The notes: generated by a model not told the origin, from the sequence alone. Shown: positions 17,815 through 27,401, numbered from the stretch's first letter. The stretch is 64,000 bases of DNA from Falsiroseomonas ponticola (GCF_016805305.1 NZ_JAERQN010000003.1:372001-436000), one strand, 5' to 3'. Numbers and translations: made by a program.

Positions 17815-18795
17815 TCAGCCCGCCGCCGCCCAGTCGGCCGGCACGAAGCGATAGCCATTGCCCTCCTTCGCCATGAAGCCGGTGGAGGGGAAGGGGAAGT
17901 GGTAGCCGGTGACGCGGATGCGGTCCGTGGAGACCATGTCGAAGACGCGGCGGCGCGTGGCTTCCGCCATCTGCGCGTCGAAGTCGAAGACCAGGTGGAA
18001 ATCGGGGCGGCGGGCAAAGACTTCCGGCCGGTTGGTGATGTCGGCCAGGAAGACCAGCTGCTCGTTGCCGTCCGAGATCCGGTAGATGGTGTGGCCCGGC
18101 GTGTGGCCATGCGCGGCGATGCTGGTGATGCCTGGCAGCACCTCCGCCCCCGGGGCGATCTGCCGCACCTTGCCCTCGTAGGGGCCGAAGCGGCGCTGGC
18201 TGTTGGCGAAGTTGGCGCGCTGGAATTCGGGGCTGCGCGTCTCGTTCCCGCCATCCATCCACCAGGCCCATTCCGGCGCCGGCACCACCAGCTCCGCATT
18301 CGGGAAGGCGGGGGTGCCATCGGCGTTGAGCAGGCCGTTCACGTGGTCGCCGTGGAAATGGCTGAACACCACCGTGGTCACGCGGGCCGGGTCCAGCCCC
18401 GCCGCGCGCATGTTCGCCGTCAGCAGCCCGACCGGGGCATTGGGGCCGGAGGGGCCGTTGCCGGTGTCGAACAGCACCAGGCCGTTCGGCGTCTCCACGC
18501 AGGTCAGGGTGAAGGGGATGCGGAAGGTGTCGGTGGGCAGGAAGCTCTCCGCCAGCACGCGCTGCACGTCTTCCAGGGACGCGTTGCGCACGAAGCCCGC
18601 ATTCAGCGGGATGGCGCGGCTGCCGTCATGCAGCATGGTCACGGTCCGCGACCCCAGCCGGAAGCGGAAGAAGCCGGGCGCCTGGGCCAGCGGTGCCGGC
18701 GCCGCCGGGGCCTGGGCCAGGGCGGGCGTCGCGCGCAGCAGCGCCGGCGCGGCCAGGGCGGCGGCCGCCCCCATGACAATGGACCTGCGGATCAT
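17815..18795 (-). CDS. Exported MBL-fold metallo-hydrolase (paralogue)
   Basis: This 326-residue paralogue of the downstream gene shares the order of motifs: signal MIRRSIVMGAAAALAAPALL, zinc motif FSHFHGDHVNGL, AAHGHTPGHTIY, FLADITNRPEVF and a closing GYHFPFPSTGF. A GGAGGGAAGAAG ribosome site supports the ATG at 18795. With its neighbour it forms a tandem duplicated pair, probably one operon, with likely overlapping but distinct substrates. Both are expected outside the cytoplasm. Confidence 0.87.
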   Translation of the reverse strand: MIRRSIVMGAAAALAAPALLRATPALAQAPAAPAPLAQAPGFFRFRLGSRTVTMLHDGSRAIPLNAGFVRNASLEDVQRVLAESFLPTDTFRIPFTLTCVETPNGLVLFDTGNGPSGPNAPVGLLTANMRAAGLDPARVTTVVFSHFHGDHVNGLLNADGTPAFPNAELVVPAPEWAWWMDGGNETRSPEFQRANFANSQRRFGPYEGKVRQIAPGAEVLPGITSIAAHGHTPGHTIYRISDGNEQLVFLADITNRPEVFARRPDFHLVFDFDAQMAEATRRRVFDMVSTDRIRVTGYHFPFPSTGFMAKEGNGYRFVPADWAAAG

Positions 18796-18901
18796 GCTTC
18801 TTCCCTCCGGGACGGTTGGCTCGCCGCGACGTTGGGCGGCGGGCGCGGGATGCAACCCCCAAGCGCGCCCCTGGCGCAAGCATCTTTCGCGGGGGGCGCG
18901 C

Positions 18902-20185
18902 TCAGCGCGCGAAGGCGACGACCGATTCCAGGTGCGGCGACCAGGGGAACTGGTCCACCGGCACGGCGGAGACCGCCGTGAACCCCGCGCGGCCCAGCAC
19001 CGCCGCATCGCGCGCCAGCGCGACCGGGTTGCAGGAGACGTAGATGGCGTGCCGGACCTTGCTGCGCGCGATCTGCGCCACCTGTTCCACCGCGCCATTG
19101 TAGGGGGGGTCCAGGACCACCACCCCGAAGGCATCGAGTTCCGCCGGCAGCAGCGGGCGATAGGCCAGGTCCCGCTTCACCGCCTCCACCCGCCCGCCCG
19201 CCTTGCGCGCGGCGGCATCCAGCGCCGCCACGGCGCCCGCCTCCCCCTCATAGGCCGCGACGCGATGGGTGGCGGCCAGCGGGAAGGAGAGCGTGCCGAT
19301 CCCCGCATAGAGGTCCGCGATCCGCGCCTTGGGGGAGAGCTTGCGCGGCAGCGCGGCGCACACCGCGGCGACGATGCCGGCCTCGCCCTCCGGCGCCGCC
19401 TGCAGGAAGGCGCCGGGCGGCGGCGCCACCTTCACGCCGCCCAGCATCAGGTGCACGGGGCCGGCCTGCGCCGCCGTCTCCATCACGCCGTCGCCCCGCG
19501 CCCAGGCAATGCGGGGGATGCCATGCGCGATGCCGAAGGCGGCCAGGATGGCGCGCTGCGCCGCGTCCAGCGGCCCATCGGTGCGCAGCAGCAGGTCGGG
19601 CCCGCTGTCGAGCAGGTTCAGCACCGCCGAGCCTTCCCGCTTCAGCGCGCCGAGCCGCTTCAGCACTTCCCGCAGCGGCCGGAACAGCGCCACCAGGCGC
19701 GGGTCCAGCACATGGCAGGTGGAGAGGTCCGCGATGGCGCTGGCGCCGCGCTGGTGGAAGCCGAGCGCCACCCCATGCGGCACGCGCCGCAGCGCGAGGT
19801 CCGCCCGCCGCCGCGTGCCGGGCGGTGCCGCGACCAGGGGCGCGACCTCCACCGCCATGCCCGCCCGCGCCATCGCCTCCACCAGGCGGTCGCGCTTCCA
19901 GGCGTGGTAGGCGGGCAGCGCCATGTGCTGCAGCGCGCAGGCGCCGCATTCCACCAGGAAATGGGGGCAGGGGGGTGGGACGCGGTCGGGGCTCGGTGTC
20001 TCCACCGCGGCCAGCGTGGCCGCGATGCCATCCCCGCGCCGCGGGCCGAGATCGGCCAGCACCGCCTCCCCAGGCAGGGTGCCGGCGATGAAGACGGGGC
20101 CCTGCGGCGTTTCCGCCACGCCATCCCCGGCGGAGCCGAGGCGCGTGACGGTCAGGCGCTGGGTGATCGAGGTGGCGTCGGGCAC
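18902..20185 (-). CDS. Class I SAM-dependent RNA (uracil-5) methyltransferase, TrmA/RlmD family
   Basis: A 427-residue protein with a GTG start. It resembles the TrmA/RlmD family that makes 5-methyluridine in rRNA or tRNA. An N-terminal TRAM-like OB domain (residues 1-60) precedes a cysteine set C-x5-C-x2-C (PCPHFLVECGACALQH) and a later cysteine in STCHVLDP, which hold a [4Fe-4S] cluster in RlmD. The SAM-binding region is around ADLYAGIGTLSFPLA, followed by VVLDPPYNGA and the catalytic cysteine in YVSCNPVALARD. RlmD (23S U1939) is the closest functional match, but the target base is not proven. Confidence 0.85.
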   Translation of the reverse strand: MPDATSITQRLTVTRLGSAGDGVAETPQGPVFIAGTLPGEAVLADLGPRRGDGIAATLAAVETPSPDRVPPPCPHFLVECGACALQHMALPAYHAWKRDRLVEAMARAGMAVEVAPLVAAPPGTRRRADLALRRVPHGVALGFHQRGASAIADLSTCHVLDPRLVALFRPLREVLKRLGALKREGSAVLNLLDSGPDLLLRTDGPLDAAQRAILAAFGIAHGIPRIAWARGDGVMETAAQAGPVHLMLGGVKVAPPPGAFLQAAPEGEAGIVAAVCAALPRKLSPKARIADLYAGIGTLSFPLAATHRVAAYEGEAGAVAALDAAARKAGGRVEAVKRDLAYRPLLPAELDAFGVVVLDPPYNGAVEQVAQIARSKVRHAIYVSCNPVALARDAAVLGRAGFTAVSAVPVDQFPWSPHLESVVAFAR

Positions 20186-20219
20186 GGGGTCATCCTGGCC
20201 CCGACGCCGGGGCTCTCGT

Positions 20220-21434
20220 TCAGCCGCCGAAGGCGTTCAGCCCGGTCTGGGCGCGGCCGAGGATCAGCGCATGGACGTCATGCGTGCCCTCATAGGTGTT
20301 CACCGTCTCCAGGTTCACCATGTGGCGGATGACGTGATACTCGTCGACGATCCCGTTGCCGCCATGCATGTCGCGCGCGACGCGGGCGATATCCAGCGCC
20401 TTGCCGCAATTGTTGCGCTTCACCAGGCTGATCATCTCCGGCGCCGCCTTGTGCTCGTCGAACAGCCGGCCGACGCGCAGCACGGCGTGCAGGCCGAGCG
20501 TGATCTCCGTCTGCATGTCGGCCAGCTTCTTCTGCACCAGCTGCGTCTGGGCCAGTGGGCGGCCGAACATCTTGCGGCCCATCGTGTAGTCGCGCGCGGC
20601 GTGCCAGCAGAACTCGGCGGCGCCCATGGCGCCCCAGGCGATGCCGTAGCGCGCGCGGTTGAGGCAGGAGAAGGGGCCTGCCAGGGACTTCACGCCCGGC
20701 AGGCGGTTCTCCTCCGGGACGAAGACCTCATCCATCATGATCATGCCGGTGACGGAGGCGCGGAGCGAGAACTTGCCCTCGATCTTCGGGAAGGTCAGGC
20801 CCTTCATGCCGCGCTCCAGCAGGAAGCCGCGCAGCACGCCCTCGTCATCCTTCGCCCAGACCACGGCGACATCGGCGATGGGGGAGTTGGTGATCCAGGT
20901 CTTGGAACCGCTGACGAGGTAGCCGCCATCCACCTTCTTCGCGCGGGTGCGCATGGAGGAGGGGTCGGACCCCGCATCGGGCTCCGTCAGGCCGAAGCAG
21001 CCGACCCATTCGCCGGTGCGCAGCTTCGGCAGGAACTTCTGCTTCTGCGCCTCCGACCCATAGGCATGGATCGGGAACATCACGAGCGAGGACTGCACGG
21101 AGAAGGCGGAGCGGTAGCCGCTGTCCACGCGCTCGACTTCGCGGGCCATCAGCCCATAGGCGACGTAGGAGACGCCGGCGCAGCCATAGCCATCGAGCGT
21201 CGCGCCCAGGAAGCCCATCTCGCCGAACTCGTTCATGATCTCCCGGTCGAAGCTCTCGTTCCGGAAGGCCATCAGGACGCGGGGCTGCAGCTTCTCCTGG
21301 CAGAACTGGCGGGCCGCGTCGCGGATCATCCGCTCATCCTCGGTCAGCACCTCATCCAGCAGCAGCGGATCGTCCCAGGTGAAGGGGGCGGTGCTGGACT
21401 TCTTCGGGGTGGTGACGGGAGTGACGACGTTCAT
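20220..21434 (-). CDS. gcdH: Glutaryl-CoA dehydrogenase-like acyl-CoA dehydrogenase
   Basis: A 404-residue FAD enzyme of lysine and tryptophan breakdown that oxidises and decarboxylates glutaryl-CoA to crotonyl-CoA. Signatures are [20 protein letters not shown] and [15 protein letters not shown] near residues 85-115, [17 protein letters not shown] (FAD site), [19 protein letters not shown] and the catalytic glutamate within [18 protein letters not shown] near the C-terminus. These match GcdH rather than short-chain acyl-CoA dehydrogenases. A helicase terminator separates it from the upstream gene, so it is likely monocistronic. Confidence 0.93.
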   Translation of the reverse strand: MNVVTPVTTPKKSSTAPFTWDDPLLLDEVLTEDERMIRDAARQFCQEKLQPRVLMAFRNESFDREIMNEFGEMGFLGATLDGYGCAGVSYVAYGLMAREVERVDSGYRSAFSVQSSLVMFPIHAYGSEAQKQKFLPKLRTGEWVGCFGLTEPDAGSDPSSMRTRAKKVDGGYLVSGSKTWITNSPIADVAVVWAKDDEGVLRGFLLERGMKGLTFPKIEGKFSLRASVTGMIMMDEVFVPEENRLPGVKSLAGPFSCLNRARYGIAWGAMGAAEFCWHAARDYTMGRKMFGRPLAQTQLVQKKLADMQTEITLGLHAVLRVGRLFDEHKAAPEMISLVKRNNCGKALDIARVARDMHGGNGIVDEYHVIRHMVNLETVNTYEGTHDVHALILGRAQTGLNAFGG

Positions 21435-21529
21435 GGCTTTCTCCTGGCTCCGGCGGGTGGGCGGGCCTCGGCTGGTATCGGCTGCAATCTGGCGCGGGTG
21501 CCGGCATCCGGCAACCGGCGCGTGGAAGC

Positions 21530-21553
21530 AAAAAGGGGCGCCGAGGCGCCCCC
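21530..21553 (-). terminator. Intrinsic terminator of the DEAD-box helicase gene
   Basis: Read on the minus strand, the DNA just past the helicase stop forms GGGGCGC-cycg-GCGCCCC-like pairing (7-8 base pairs) followed by TTTTT (complement of AAAAA at 21530-21534). This is a classical rho-independent terminator 10 bases past the stop codon. Confidence 0.8.
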
Positions 21554-21562
21554 TTCGCGGGA

Positions 21563-23611
21563 TCAGGCCGCTTCCGCGTCCGGACCCGGATCGGTTTCCG
21601 GTGCGCTGTCCCGCTTCGGGCGGGGCAGGGGCAGCAGCATGAAGGCGGGCACGGCATCGCCGAAGCCGCGCGGCGAGGGGCCGGCCTCCCGGTCCTCGCG
21701 CCGCTCGCGGCGGAATTCCTCGCGCCGCGCGGCGTAGCTCTGCATCTCCTCGCGCGGCGGCAGGTCGCGGCCCGGGCGGCCATCGCGGCGCGGGCCGCGA
21801 TCGTCACGCCGGCCCTCGCGCGGGGCGCGGTCGCGGGGCGCCTCGTCACGGTGGGCCTCATCCCGGCGGGGGCCGCGCGGCGGGCGGGCCTCGCGCAGCG
21901 GCACGTCATCCGCCGCCGTCTCGATGGTCTCGACCGGCGGGCGGCGCCCGCGATCGTGATCGCGCCCGCCCCGGTCACGGCCGCCCTCGCGGCCGCCACG
22001 GTCGCGCCCGCGGTCCCGGCCCCCATCGCGCCCGCCCCGGCCGCCATCGCGGCCACCGGGTGCCGGCCGGCCGCCGCGGCCACGCTTGGCCTTGGCGCCC
22101 TCGGCGATCTCCTCGGCGGAGACGGGGTCGAGCCCGTCGATCTCCATGCGCGGGATCGGCTTGCCCGTCAGCTTCTCGATCGCCGCGACGGAGCGCGCAT
22201 CCTCCGGCGCCGCCAGCGAATAGGCATGGCCTTCCCGCCCGGCGCGGCCGGTGCGGCCGATGCGGTGGACATAATCCTCCGCATGGAAGGGCACGTCGAA
22301 GTTGAAGACGTGGCTGAGCCCGCCGATGTCGAGGCCACGCGCCGCGACATCGCTGCACACCAGCAGCTGCAGCTCATTCGCCTTGAACTTGTTGAGCGTC
22401 GCGAAGCGGGTGGACTGGTCGAGGTCCCCGTGCAGGGCGCCGACCGAGAAGCCGTGGCGCTTCAGCGACTTGTAGAGGATGTCCACGTCGATCTTGCGGT
22501 TGCAGAAGATCAGCGCGTTCTGCACCGCCTCCCGCCGCAGGAGGCGGCGCAGCGCCTCCCGCTTGTCCATGTCCCGCACCCAGACCAGGCCGGTCGTGAT
22601 GGTGGTGGCCACCGTCGCGGGGGCGCTGACGGTGATCTCCTTCGGGTTCTGCAGGAAGGCATCGGCCAGGCGGCGGATCTCCGGCGCCATGGTGGCGCTG
22701 AAGAACAGCGTCTGCCGCATCCGGGGCAGGAGGGAGACGATGCGCTCCACATCCGGGATGAAGCCCATGTCCAGCATGCGGTCGGCCTCGTCGATCACGA
22801 GGACCTTGCAATCCGCCAGCAGGATGCGGCCGCGATCGAACAGGTCGAGCAGCCGCCCCGGCGTCGCGATCAGCACATCGACGCCCTTGTCGAGCACGTC
22901 GCGCTGCTCGTTCATGCTCTCGCCGCCGATCAGCAGGGCGTGCGTGAGGTTCAGGTGCTTGCCGTACTTCACGAAGTTCTCGGCCACCTGCAGCGCCAGC
23001 TCGCGCGTCGGCTCCAGGATCAGGCTGCGCGGCATGCGCGCCTTGGCGCGCGACCCCGCCAGGATGTCGAGCATCGGCAGCGTGAAGCTGGCGGTCTTGC
23101 CCGTGCCGGTCTGCGCGCAGCCCAGCACGTCCCGCCCCATCAGCACGATCGGGATCGCGGCTTCCTGGATCGGCGTCGGGTGCAGGTAGCCGGATTCGGT
23201 CACCGCGCGGAGGATGGGCTCCGACAGGCCGAGATCGGCGAAGGTGGTGCGGGCCGGCTCCTCGGGATCCTGCTCGTCATAGGCGCGCTCGGCCTCGCTG
23301 CGGGGATCGTCCTCGTCCTCGTCGTCGTCCCGGTCGTCATCCTCCCGGTCGTCGTCGTCGCGATCATCCTCCTCGCGACCATCATCGTCCCGGTCATCCT
23401 CCCGGGCCGCGGCATCGTCGCCGGCGGTGGCCTCGACCGGCGCGGAGGGCTCCGCCGCCGGGGCTTCGGCCAGGATGGGGGCGGGCTCGGGCTCGGTCGG
23501 CGCGGCGGCCGCTGCCTCAACCGCGACAACCGCCTCCGGCGCAGCCGTGGCGGTGTCCTTGTGTCCGGGATCGGCCGCGCCCGTTACGGTCGCGTCGCTG
23601 TGATCGCTCAA
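21563..23611 (-). CDS. DEAD-box ATP-dependent RNA helicase with charged tails
   Basis: About 682 residues, from a TTG at 23611; a GTG at 23650 would add 13 residues, and no ATG fits. The core has the Q motif (GYLHPTPIQ), [37 protein letters not shown] (DEAD), [17 protein letters not shown] and [13 protein letters not shown]. It matches RhlE-type helicases that remodel RNA. Residues about 65-107 are almost entirely Asp, Glu and Arg; residues 507-557 are Arg-Gly-Asp repeats. The tails are typical disordered RNA- or protein-binding regions, but the strong acidic block before the core is unusual. Confidence 0.9.
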   Translation of the reverse strand: MSDHSDATVTGAADPGHKDTATAAPEAVVAVEAAAAAPTEPEPAPILAEAPAAEPSAPVEATAGDDAAAREDDRDDDGREEDDRDDDDREDDDRDDDEDEDDPRSEAERAYDEQDPEEPARTTFADLGLSEPILRAVTESGYLHPTPIQEAAIPIVLMGRDVLGCAQTGTGKTASFTLPMLDILAGSRAKARMPRSLILEPTRELALQVAENFVKYGKHLNLTHALLIGGESMNEQRDVLDKGVDVLIATPGRLLDLFDRGRILLADCKVLVIDEADRMLDMGFIPDVERIVSLLPRMRQTLFFSATMAPEIRRLADAFLQNPKEITVSAPATVATTITTGLVWVRDMDKREALRRLLRREAVQNALIFCNRKIDVDILYKSLKRHGFSVGALHGDLDQSTRFATLNKFKANELQLLVCSDVAARGLDIGGLSHVFNFDVPFHAEDYVHRIGRTGRAGREGHAYSLAAPEDARSVAAIEKLTGKPIPRMEIDGLDPVSAEEIAEGAKAKRGRGGRPAPGGRDGGRGGRDGGRDRGRDRGGREGGRDRGGRDHDRGRRPPVETIETAADDVPLREARPPRGPRRDEAHRDEAPRDRAPREGRRDDRGPRRDGRPGRDLPPREEMQSYAARREEFRRERREDREAGPSPRGFGDAVPAFMLLPLPRPKRDSAPETDPGPDAEAA

Positions 23612-23823
23612 CGTGATTGGTTCTCTGTCTGCCTCGGACCAGCCCGACACCTTGGCGTGCCCCGGCTTCAAGCCGAGGCCCGTCTTCGGGTGGGGATGCC
23701 CCGCTGGCGCAAGGGGCGCAAACGGCGGGGCCGGGCGGGACGACGGCCATATGCGCCGGAAACGCGCGGAAATCAAGGCGGGACGGCTTGCGAGCCCAGC
23801 ACGCAGCGCCTAGCAGCCCCGGC

Positions 23824-24528
23824 ATGACCGACCAGCCCACGCTCCTGCTGCTGCCCGGCCTGCTCTGCGATGCCCGGCTGTGGCGCGACCAGGCCGCCGC
23901 GCTCGGCGCCGGATGGCGCTGCGTGGTCGCCGACCTGACGCATGACGACAACCTGCCCGCCATGGCACGGCGCGCCCTGGCCGCGGTGGGCGAGGCGCAG
24001 GACCTGGCCATCGCGGGCCTTTCCATGGGCGGCTACGTGGCGCTGGAGATCATGCGCCAGGCCCCCGGGCGCATCGCCCGCCTGGCGCTGATGGACACCT
24101 CCGCCCGGCCCGACACGGAGGAACAATCCCGCCGCCGCCGCGCCCTGCTGGCGCTGTCCGAATCCGGCATGTTCCGCGGCGTGACGCCCCGGCTGCTGCC
24201 GACCCTGCTCGCCCCCCACAACCTCTCGACCCCCCTCGGCGCCGAGGTCACGGCCATGGCGGAACGCGTCGGCCGCGCCGCCTTCCACCGGCAGCAGCGC
24301 GCCATCCTCAAGCGCCCCGACAGCCGCCCCGACCTGCCCCGCATCGCCGTGCCCACCCTGGTCGTGGTGGGCGAACATGACGCGCTGACACCACCCCACC
24401 TGGCGGAGGAGATCGCCGCCGGCATCCCGGGCGCCACCCTGGCCCGCATCGCCGGCGCCGGACACCTGCCGACGATGGAAGAACCCGCCGCCGTCACCGC
24501 CGCGATGCGGGACTGGCTGCGGGCCTGA
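23824..24528 (+). CDS. Alpha/beta fold hydrolase
   Basis: A 234-residue cytoplasmic hydrolase. LLLLPGLLCDARLW forms the oxyanion strand, GLSMGGYVALE the nucleophile elbow (serine near residue 66), VVGEHDALTPP the acid and AGAGHLPTMEEP the histidine. It resembles esterase/3-oxoadipate enol-lactonase-like members, with no signal peptide. It is transcribed divergently from the helicase, with start codons 212 bases apart, and is followed by a PH-domain gene after 36 bases. Confidence 0.87.
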   Translation: MTDQPTLLLLPGLLCDARLWRDQAAALGAGWRCVVADLTHDDNLPAMARRALAAVGEAQDLAIAGLSMGGYVALEIMRQAPGRIARLALMDTSARPDTEEQSRRRRALLALSESGMFRGVTPRLLPTLLAPHNLSTPLGAEVTAMAERVGRAAFHRQQRAILKRPDSRPDLPRIAVPTLVVVGEHDALTPPHLAEEIAAGIPGATLARIAGAGHLPTMEEPAAVTAAMRDWLRA

Positions 24529-24564
24529 AGGGCCCCTAGATTCGCGGCCACAACGGAGATCCCC

Positions 24565-24954
24565 ATGGCCGAGACCGACATCCTCGTCACCCGCGAAACC
24601 AAGCGGTCCTACGGCCTGGTCCGCGGGACCATCGCCATCCTCTGCCTCGGCCTGCCCTTCCTGGGCCGGCAACGCATCCAGGTGACGACCGAACGCGTCA
24701 TCATCGAAAGCGGCTTCCTGACCAAGGTGCGCGACGACGTCGAAGTCTTCCGCATCCGCGACGTGGTCACGACCCAACCCCTCTGGCACCGCCTGCTCGG
24801 CATCGGCGACGTCGTCATCAAGGCCACCGAAGGCCGCACCGAGGAACGCCACACGCTCCGCGGCGTGCCCGACCCCATCGCCGTCTCCGAAGCCATCCGC
24901 CAGGCCTGGAACCAATCGGCCCGCCCGCGATCGGCGACGAACATCGACGGGTAG
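24565..24954 (+). CDS. Bacterial PH domain protein (YdbS/bPH2-like)
   Basis: A 129-residue protein with a bacterial pleckstrin-homology-like domain. A short hydrophobic stretch (GTIAILCLGLPFLG) is followed by a beta-rich domain (RIQVTTERVIIESGFLTKVRDDVEVFRIRDVVT) ending in a helix with DPIAVSEAIRQAW. The pattern of a strand pair, VEVFRIRDV and GVPDPIAVSEAIR is typical of bPH_2/DUF304. It is possibly membrane-associated. GGAGATCCCC precedes the ATG, and the downstream space holds repeat element A. Confidence 0.82.
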   Translation: MAETDILVTRETKRSYGLVRGTIAILCLGLPFLGRQRIQVTTERVIIESGFLTKVRDDVEVFRIRDVVTTQPLWHRLLGIGDVVIKATEGRTEERHTLRGVPDPIAVSEAIRQAWNQSARPRSATNIDG

Positions 24955-24973
24955 CGGGTGGCGCTGGTGGCCC

Positions 24974-25197
24974 GGGGAAAGGGCTCCGCCCCTTCCCCGT
25001 AACCCCTTCCCCGCCAAGGGCCCGGCGGCCCTTGGGAACCCATGAGATCGGTGGATGGAGGGAGGGGCACCGCGCGACCGCATGTCCGACGCGCGTCCCA
25101 TGCCCCTCCCTCCATCCACCGATAATCTCGCGGTCCAGGAGGCCGCTGCCTCCTGGCGCGGGAGAGGTGCGGAGAGGGGCGCGCAGCCCCTCTCCGC
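24974..25197. repeat. Multi-hairpin intergenic element, copy A (full)
   Basis: This 224-base non-coding stretch is almost all paired. Five hairpins follow each other: 24974-24998 (GGGGAAAGGG type); 25014-25035 (9-bp stem, loop CGGC); a long inverted repeat with 23-bp perfect arms at 25047-25069 and 25101-25123; 25135-25156 (9-bp stem, loop CGCT); and 25169-25197 (12-bp stem). The main loop contains GCATGTCCG and GCGCG. It resembles copies B, C and D elsewhere in the window. No ORF or known IS end is visible. Confidence 0.85.
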
Positions 25198-25215
25198 GGC
25201 CACGGGCGCTGCCTG

Positions 25216-25947
25216 CTACCGTCCGATGAGCGCCAGCCGGGGTGGGGTGCGGCTCGCGATGGGGACCGGCATGCCGCGGTAGGCGTCGAGGCCGCGGCCG
25301 GGGGTGTTGGTGTTGGTCAGGGTGGTGGCGCGGTCGGCGTTGTTGGAGAGGAAGGCGCCGCCGCCGCCGGGTTGGGCGATGGTGGCGGCGGTCACGGTCG
25401 GGGCGGGGACGGGCGGGTGGGGGTTGCCTTGTTCGGTCGCCCAGGCGGCGAGGACCCGGGCGCGGTAGGGTTCGGCGAATTCCGGGGTCTGGCTGTGGTA
25501 GGCGGCGGCGGCGCGTTGCCAGTCTCCGCCGCGGGCGGCCTGCAGTTCCGTCAGGAAGCGGGCGGCGTAGGTGGCGTTGGCGGTGGGGTCGAAGGCTTCG
25601 TCCAGATTGGCGAAGGCGTTGGGGTGGTGGCGCAGGTTGATCTGCATGCAGCCCACGTCGATGGAGCGGACGCCTCGGGCCTGGAGTGCCTGCACCTCGG
25701 CAATCGCTGCCGCCTTGGTGGTGAAGAATTGCCCGCGGCCTTCGGCGTTGATGGTCCAGGGCCAGGGGTGGAAGGCGCCGGTCTCGGGGTCTCGCCGGCC
25801 GGATTCAACGCGGCCGATGGCGCTGAGCAGGTGGGCCGGGATGCCCGCGGCGCGTTCCGCGGCCTGGATGGCGCCGCGGCAGAGGCGCCCGGGTTCGGCC
25901 GCGGCCGGCAGGGGCAGGAGCAGGGCGAGGAGGAGGAGGCGCTTCAT
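25216..25947 (-). CDS. Exported lytic transglycosylase (SLT family)
   Basis: A 243-residue protein with a Sec signal peptide (MKRLLLLALLLPLPAAAEP). The catalytic glutamate is in AIGRVESGRRDPETG, followed by the GFHPWPWTINAEG-type segment, VGCMQINLRHHPNAF and RAAAAYHSQT, the classic lysozyme-like SLT fold. It is probably periplasmic and cleaves peptidoglycan to 1,6-anhydro products. The C-terminal 70 residues are low complexity and proline-rich. The gene stop lies beside repeat A, and a 35-base gap separates its start from the glycine-zipper gene upstream. Confidence 0.87.
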   Translation of the reverse strand: MKRLLLLALLLPLPAAAEPGRLCRGAIQAAERAAGIPAHLLSAIGRVESGRRDPETGAFHPWPWTINAEGRGQFFTTKAAAIAEVQALQARGVRSIDVGCMQINLRHHPNAFANLDEAFDPTANATYAARFLTELQAARGGDWQRAAAAYHSQTPEFAEPYRARVLAAWATEQGNPHPPVPAPTVTAATIAQPGGGGAFLSNNADRATTLTNTNTPGRGLDAYRGMPVPIASRTPPRLALIGR

Positions 25948-25982
25948 GCCTGGCCGGGGGCAAGCCCCGTGCCAGGGGGGCG

Positions 25983-26567
25983 CTACAGGATGGGTTCGGC
26001 CGGCGGGCGCGGGGCTTCGGCGGCGGGGGGCTCGGCCGGCGGCGTGGCGGCGGGGGGCGCTTCCGCCTGGGCGGGCGTGGTGGCCGGGGGGGTTGCGGGG
26101 GCGGCGGTGTAGTCCGGCACGATGCGGGCCTGGGTGCCGCCGATCATCAGCACGCGCTGGCCGATGGCGAGTGGCGTGGTGTCCCGCTGCGTGACGGTGA
26201 AGAGCTCCCCGTTCTCCTTCCGCGCGATGTATTCATAGGCGGTGGTGTCGCCGGCCACGCGTTCGGTGGCGGCGCCGAGCAGCCCGCCGACCAGCGCGCC
26301 GCCGACGGCGCCGATGGCGCTGGCCATGTTCCCGCCTGGCGTCTGCGCGCCGACGATGCCGCCGGCCGCGCCGCCGGTGGCGGCACCCGTATTGCCATCC
26401 GCCGTCACGGTCACGCGGCGGACGCCGATGATGACGGCCTGTTCGACGCGGTTCATCTGCTGCACGGCGCGGGTGGCGTAGTCATCCGCCGAGTAGCTCG
26501 GCCGGCAGGCGGCGAGCGCGAGCGGGGCGAGCAGGGCGAGGGGGAGGAGGTTTCGGGGTCCCGGCAT
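25983..26567 (-). CDS. Glycine-zipper (SlyB-like) outer membrane lipoprotein
   Basis: A 194-residue lipoprotein. The signal MPGPRNLLPLALLAPLALAAC ends in a lipobox (ALAAC), and AGGAA precedes the ATG. The centre has a glycine zipper (TGGAAGGIVGAQTPGG, GAVGGALVGGLLGAA) like SlyB or Rick_17kDa antigen, followed by a short beta segment (YEYIARKENGELFTVTQ). The C-terminal 55 residues are proline and alanine rich. It is expected in the outer membrane, possibly a structural or stress lipoprotein. Family naming is confident, function less so. Confidence 0.83.
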   Translation of the reverse strand: MPGPRNLLPLALLAPLALAACRPSYSADDYATRAVQQMNRVEQAVIIGVRRVTVTADGNTGAATGGAAGGIVGAQTPGGNMASAIGAVGGALVGGLLGAATERVAGDTTAYEYIARKENGELFTVTQRDTTPLAIGQRVLMIGGTQARIVPDYTAAPATPPATTPAQAEAPPAATPPAEPPAAEAPRPPAEPIL

Positions 26568-26696
26568 GGCGGTGTTCCTGTAGGCGAGGGCGGGCCGCCC
26601 TGTCACCACGCAACCTGCGCGGGGCGCCCATACGCCCTTTGCCGCCCGCGCGTGGCGCGATTGTGTCGCCCGCGTGTCCGCCTGTGACGCGGGGCC

Positions 26697-27401
26697 TCAG
26701 TCGTAGCCGAAGGCCGTCATGTCCTCGCGGAAGTGATCGGCCAGGAAGGCGGCGTCCGCCGGGGTGACCTCGGCCGAGCGGATCAGGATGCGGGCGCTGC
26801 GGTTGGCGTGGGGCAGGACGAAGGCGGGGTCCACCAGCTCCTGGAGGAGGGTGCTGCCGGCCATGTCCTCGATCCGCAGCGCCTCCGCGACGTGGGTCGC
26901 GGTGCGGGTCTTGGCGGCCTGGGGGCGGAAGGCGGCGTCGTAGTGCAGGTGGCGGTTGCGGATGAAGCCGCTGAAATCGTCGCTTTCGATGAAGGCGCGC
27001 GAGGCCGGCCAGCGGAGCTGCGCGTGCTGGGCGGAGAGGGTGGCCCAGTCCGCCCGGATGGCGGCGAGCGTGGTGCCGTGCTTCTCCGCCCAGCCCAGCA
27101 CGATGCCGCCCACGAAGTTGTAGAGGCTGGCGATGCGCGCCTTCGGATGCCGGACGAAGGCCAGGATGCGGAAGCCCGCGAGGGTTTCCGGGCCGATCGC
27201 GGCCTCGATCTCGTCCAGGCCGGAATGCTTGTAGAGGCCGAAGCGGCGCTGGAAGTAGGTGCTCGCCTGTTCGCCATGGGGCGTGGAGCCGAGGATGAGG
27301 TCGTCCCAGCGGGCGAAGGGCTCGTAGCCCTGTTCGAAGCTGGTGCCGCCGGTCTTGTGCAGGTGGATGAAGACGAAGCGGCGGGAGCGGGAGAAGATCA
27401 T
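26697..27401 (-). CDS. Sulfotransferase family protein
   Basis: A 234-residue protein whose start (FVFIHLHKTGGTSFEQ) matches the PAPS 5'-phosphosulfate-binding loop of sulfotransferases, with the 3'-phosphate region suggested by FRILAFVRHPKARIASLYNF. The ATG overlaps the stop of phoD by 4 bases (ATGA), so translation is coupled and the two genes form an operon. Such proteins transfer sulfate to carbohydrate or other hydroxyl acceptors. The acceptor is not identified here. Confidence 0.8.
   Translation of the reverse strand: MIFSRSRRFVFIHLHKTGGTSFEQGYEPFARWDDLILGSTPHGEQASTYFQRRFGLYKHSGLDEIEAAIGPETLAGFRILAFVRHPKARIASLYNFVGGIVLGWAEKHGTTLAAIRADWATLSAQHAQLRWPASRAFIESDDFSGFIRNRHLHYDAAFRPQAAKTRTATHVAEALRIEDMAGSTLLQELVDPAFVLPHANRSARILIRSAEVTPADAAFLADHFREDMTAFGYD

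Noticed and set aside
21851..23827. 658-codon plus-strand frame opposite the DEAD-box helicase
   Set aside because: The helicase motifs on the minus strand are complete; the plus frame reads the charged repeats in reverse.
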